Assembly: GCA_045596905.1 (NCBI GenBank)
Contig: JAZODG010000025.1
Span: 1-5,538 of the forward strand
Length of the DNA stretch: 5,538 nucleotides
From: RGIG1681 sp045596905
GTDB lineage: Bacteria > Bacillota > Clostridia > Christensenellales > UBA1242
Direction of reading: 5' to 3'
The first letter of the stretch is position 1. Every line of letters begins with the position of its first letter. Of this stretch, positions 3,930-5,538 are shown in pieces. The notes below the pieces were generated by a model. It did no database searches and was not told the DNA's origin. It worked only from the letters and a program-made list of their open reading frames with translations. The position numbers and the translations under genes are program-made.

Positions 3930-4544
3930 ATGAAAATAATGGTAGACTTAGACAGAACCGTGTTTGATTGCCCCTCACTTACATATTTTTTCGGAAACAT
4001 GTCTTTTGGTGAATCAAATTTGGATAAAGATTTAGAGTATGTTGTCGTTGACCCTGAAAAGAGTCGTGAATATGGCAACAATCTTTTCTTTTTGAAAATG
4101 AGTCATGCCAAAAATTACACACCAGTTGATGAAGTTTTGACGGTTTTAGATAAGTGGCACAAACAAGGCATTGAAGTTGCTTTTGTGTCAAGCAGGGCAA
4201 ACTTTAAAGCATTCCATAAGGCAACGGTTGAATGGTTTGATTTGTTTGGAATTAAATATAAAAACATTATCATGGATTGCAACAACAAGGCAAAATATGG
4301 CAAACTAAATGGTTTTGATATGATTGTTGATGACACTTTAAAAAACTGTAAAGATTGTCTTAAAATGGGTATTATGCCAATTTGGCTTAGAACAAAATAT
4401 AACGATAAAATAACAGATTATCCAAGTGAAATGCCACAGGCAACAACTTGGAGTGAAATTGACGCTTATGTTCAAGCATATATTGAATTTTTAAATGCAA
4501 GCAGAGAAGTTAAACAAGAATGTAATTTTGTGTTTGAACAATAA
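3930..4544 (+). CDS. HAD-superfamily 5'(3')-nucleotidase-like phosphatase
   Basis: A 204-residue cytosolic protein with the four HAD motifs in order: D6-L-D8-R-T10 (nucleophile and general acid), the S87-S88-R89 segment (motif II), a lysine in NNKAKYGK (119-125, motif III, most likely K125) and D134-D135 after a hydrophobic strand (motif IV). The insert between motifs I and II (about residues 12-65) serves as a C1-type cap. This arrangement resembles the 5'(3')-deoxyribonucleotidase/NT5C-like group, which dephosphorylates nucleoside monophosphates; substrate is not proven by sequence. Starting at 3930 gives MKIMVDLD, the expected first beta-strand; M4 (3939) is the only close alternative, and neither has an RBS. 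The gene is monocistronic between two terminators, and translation is probably leaderless. Confidence 0.85.
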   Translation: MKIMVDLDRTVFDCPSLTYFFGNMSFGESNLDKDLEYVVVDPEKSREYGNNLFFLKMSHAKNYTPVDEVLTVLDKWHKQGIEVAFVSSRANFKAFHKATVEWFDLFGIKYKNIIMDCNNKAKYGKLNGFDMIVDDTLKNCKDCLKMGIMPIWLRTKYNDKITDYPSEMPQATTWSEIDAYVQAYIEFLNASREVKQECNFVFEQ

Positions 4545-4570
4545 AAGACCTGGCTAAAACCAGGTCTTTT
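4543..4570. terminator. bidirectional intrinsic terminator
   Basis: AAAAGACCTGG (4543-4553) and CCAGGTCTTTT (4560-4570) form a perfect 11-bp stem with loop CTAAAA. The T-run on each strand ends the plus-strand HAD gene, whose stop codon overlaps it, and the convergent minus-strand YjjX gene ending at 4606. Confidence 0.9.
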
Positions 4571-4605
4571 TTGTTGACTTGCAAAATTATAAAGTCAACC
4601 ACTCA

Positions 4606-5163
4606 TTATTCTCTTTCTAGTTCAGTGAGTTCATCTTTCCAAACCTTTTCGTTAATAAATGGTGTGAGAGCCATCAAGAATGCTTCAGTTGTTAAGTCGA
4701 TTCTTGTAACAACGTCTTGTGTTAAAAGTCCAATGCCACCAGTTGAACTGCGAAGGTCGTTTTCGCTAAAGATTCTGTCCATAACTGTTCCAAGTGTTTC
4801 TGTTTTGATTTCGTCAATATACTTGTTTGGAACAGGGAAGCTTGCGCTTGAACCAACACCTGTTTCACCCTTGTTGTTTTTGATTACGGCGATATTGCTG
4901 ATTGCCCAAAAACCAAGTTCACTTGTTAGCCCTGATTCAACGGCCATAAATAGGTCTGCTTTGATTCCGTTGTCTTTGGCGTGCTTTATTAAATTGTTAA
5001 CTCTGTTGAGAGCTCCTTCATATGTTTCAATGCCAACTGGTTGTTCGCTGACATTTGACGGTGAACTAATGCCAATAACTTCAACGTCTTTATAATAGTT
5101 TGCTAAAGCTCTTTTTGCTCCTTCAATTTTTCCTGGATTTTTTGTTCCGATTAATACTTTCAT
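4606..5163 (-). CDS. yjjX: YjjX-family inosine/xanthosine triphosphatase
   Basis: A 185-residue cytosolic protein of the YjjX branch of the ITPase-like superfamily, which hydrolyses ITP and XTP and so clears deaminated or oxidised purine nucleotides. Family hallmarks are present in order: GTKNPGKIEGAKRAL (6-20), SEQPVGIETYEGALNR (39-54), AVESGL (74-79), GVGSSASFPVP (102-112) and GGIGLLTQDVVTR (142-154), ending in the hydrophobic AFLMALTPF. Length is close to the usual 170-180. ATG 5163 is chosen because AGGGGG (5176-5171) stands seven bases upstream and because it is where family homology begins. The frame is open 39 codons further, to ATG 5280, without an RBS; that extension lies in the structured leader. 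Transcription starts from the promoter at 5321-5350 and stops at the shared terminator 4543-4570. Confidence 0.95.
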   Translation of the reverse strand: MKVLIGTKNPGKIEGAKRALANYYKDVEVIGISSPSNVSEQPVGIETYEGALNRVNNLIKHAKDNGIKADLFMAVESGLTSELGFWAISNIAVIKNNKGETGVGSSASFPVPNKYIDEIKTETLGTVMDRIFSENDLRSSTGGIGLLTQDVVTRIDLTTEAFLMALTPFINEKVWKDELTELERE

Positions 5164-5314
5164 TTTATTTCCCCCTAAAAATTTTTTGGCCGCAAATAAA
5201 AAATCTTCTAAAGAATAAACAATAAAAACAGCCATTTGTTTTTGTTGCCATTCATTAGAAGATCTGAAAGATTTTCTCATGTTAATATAATCCGGAATGG
5301 TTTGAAGGGATTAC
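5164..5314 (-). promoter_or_regulatory. structured 5' leader of yjjX, candidate attenuator
   Basis: The predicted transcript carries about 150 nt before the yjjX start. It opens with TAATCC/GGATTA (5313-5308/5293-5288). Next comes AAAATCTTTC, which could pair with the GAAGATTTT of the later hairpin and compete with it. The terminator-like hairpin (5263-5194) and the RBS follow. An in-frame ATG at 5280 gives 39 codons fused to yjjX without a stop and without an RBS. No known riboswitch or T-box core is recognisable. Confidence 0.5.
5194..5263 (-). terminator. terminator-like hairpin inside the yjjX leader
   Basis: On the minus strand ATCTTCTAA (5263-5255) pairs with TTAGAAGAT (5211-5203), GAAT (5253-5250) with ATTC (5216-5213), and CAACAAAAAC (5247-5238) with GTTTTTATTG (5229-5220; one mismatch), around an eight-base loop. 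TTTTTATTT follows directly. A stem plus U-run between promoter and gene is the form of a transcription attenuator. Confidence 0.55.
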
Positions 5315-5320
5315 ACCTGC

Positions 5321-5350
5321 ATTATATATTGAAAAACGGGTGATTGTCAA
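5321..5350 (-). promoter_or_regulatory. promoter of yjjX
   Basis: Consensus -35 TTGACA (5350-5345), an 18-base spacer and consensus -10 TATAAT (5326-5321). The predicted start is near 5314. Both hexamers are perfect, which makes a control step in the leader plausible. Confidence 0.85.
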
Positions 5351-5360
5351 TAGGGTTTGG

Positions 5361-5394
5361 AAAAATAAAAAGAATCAAACCGAAGTTTGATTCT
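5361..5394 (-). terminator. intrinsic terminator of tRNA-Lys / tRNA operon
   Basis: On the minus strand AGAATCAAAC-TTCG-GTTTGATTCT is a perfect 10-bp stem with a UUCG loop, followed by TTTTATTTTT. It begins three bases after the tRNA-Lys CCA. Confidence 0.93.
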
Positions 5395-5397
5395 GGA

Positions 5398-5473
5398 TGG
5401 TGGCTCATCCGAGATTCGAACTCGGGACCCCTTGATTAAAAGTCAAGTGCTCTACCGGCTGAGCTAATGAACC
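5398..5473 (-). tRNA. tRNA-Lys(TTT)
   Basis: A complete 76-nt minus-strand tRNA with acceptor GGTTCAT/ATGAGCC (one G-U pair), discriminator A and encoded CCA. The anticodon loop CTTTTAA gives TTT (5438-5440), lysine; the T-arm is CCGAG-TTCGAAT-CTCGG. No promoter is visible in the 65 bases upstream inside the window. If the window ends are joined, the upstream sequence is the tRNA operon 589-160, which itself lacks a terminator, so this gene is probably that operon's last member. Confidence 0.97.
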
Positions 5474-5511
5474 ATAGTAAGTGTTTTGGTTTGTATGGTT
5501 TTCCTTCCATA

Positions 5512-5538
5512 TATTTCAAACGCCGGTAGAGTAAACTC
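5512..5538. repeat. 27-bp terminal direct repeat (copy 2)
   Basis: Identical to positions 1-27, starting 38 bases upstream of the tRNA-Lys 5' end. It contains the inverted D-arm piece GCCGGTAGAG (5522-5531). Confidence 0.95.

Noticed and set aside
3979..4336. Minus-strand open frames opposite the HAD gene
   Set aside because: Shadows of the plus-strand gene with its intact HAD motifs; no RBS or promoter of their own.
4571..5095. Plus-strand open frame of 174 codons
   Set aside because: It is the antisense shadow of yjjX, whose minus-strand product matches a conserved family over its whole length.
5164..5314. T-box or known riboswitch in the yjjX leader
   Set aside because: No T-box GGUGGNACC-type sequence or other familiar aptamer core is present; only the terminator-like hairpin is supported.

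Overview
The window looks like a piece of a low-GC Bacillota-type genome, probably from an uncultured relative. The genes are AT-rich and preceded by AAGGAG/AGGGGG ribosome binding sites. Promoters are TTGACA/TATAAT-like, and compact intrinsic terminators use UUCG-type loops. All tRNAs encode their CCA end. Tryptophan is TGG and TGA is not read as sense, so the standard bacterial code applies. I cannot name the species. The first 27 bases are identical to the last 27, so the sequence is either a circular contig or a contig that begins and ends in the same repeat.

Layout: positions 160-589 hold a minus-strand tRNA operon, transcribed in the order Gly(TCC), Arg(TCT), His(GTG), Gln(TTG), Gln(CTG), from a strong promoter at 609-637. 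Downstream of it (1-143) lies a GC-richer structured element that includes a 5' fragment of tRNA-Lys. An intact minus-strand tRNA-Lys(TTT) with a very good terminator sits at the far end (5361-5473). If the ends join, it becomes the last member of the operon. A plus-strand tRNA-Leu(CAG) at 722-807 is followed by a similar GC-richer element that ends in a 21-bp duplicate of the tRNA 3' end. A gene-free, hairpin-rich stretch reaches to about 1268.

Protein genes: a divergent HAM1/RdgB-type nucleotide pyrophosphatase (1269-1868); a four-gene operon (2082-3845) of three unrecognised small proteins and an Idi-like NUDIX hydrolase; a HAD-family nucleotidase-like protein whose promoter predicts a leaderless mRNA (3930-4544); and, on the minus strand, a YjjX-family ITPase/XTPase (4606-5163) behind a 150-nt leader containing a long terminator-like hairpin.

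Four of the seven proteins belong to families that hydrolyse or clean up nucleotides, so the protein-coding part reads as a loose nucleotide house-cleaning neighbourhood. This is inferred from family membership. The four genes lie in four separate transcription units. The most unusual structures are the two tRNA-fused GC-rich elements, which share motifs and the same architecture, and the leader of the YjjX gene.
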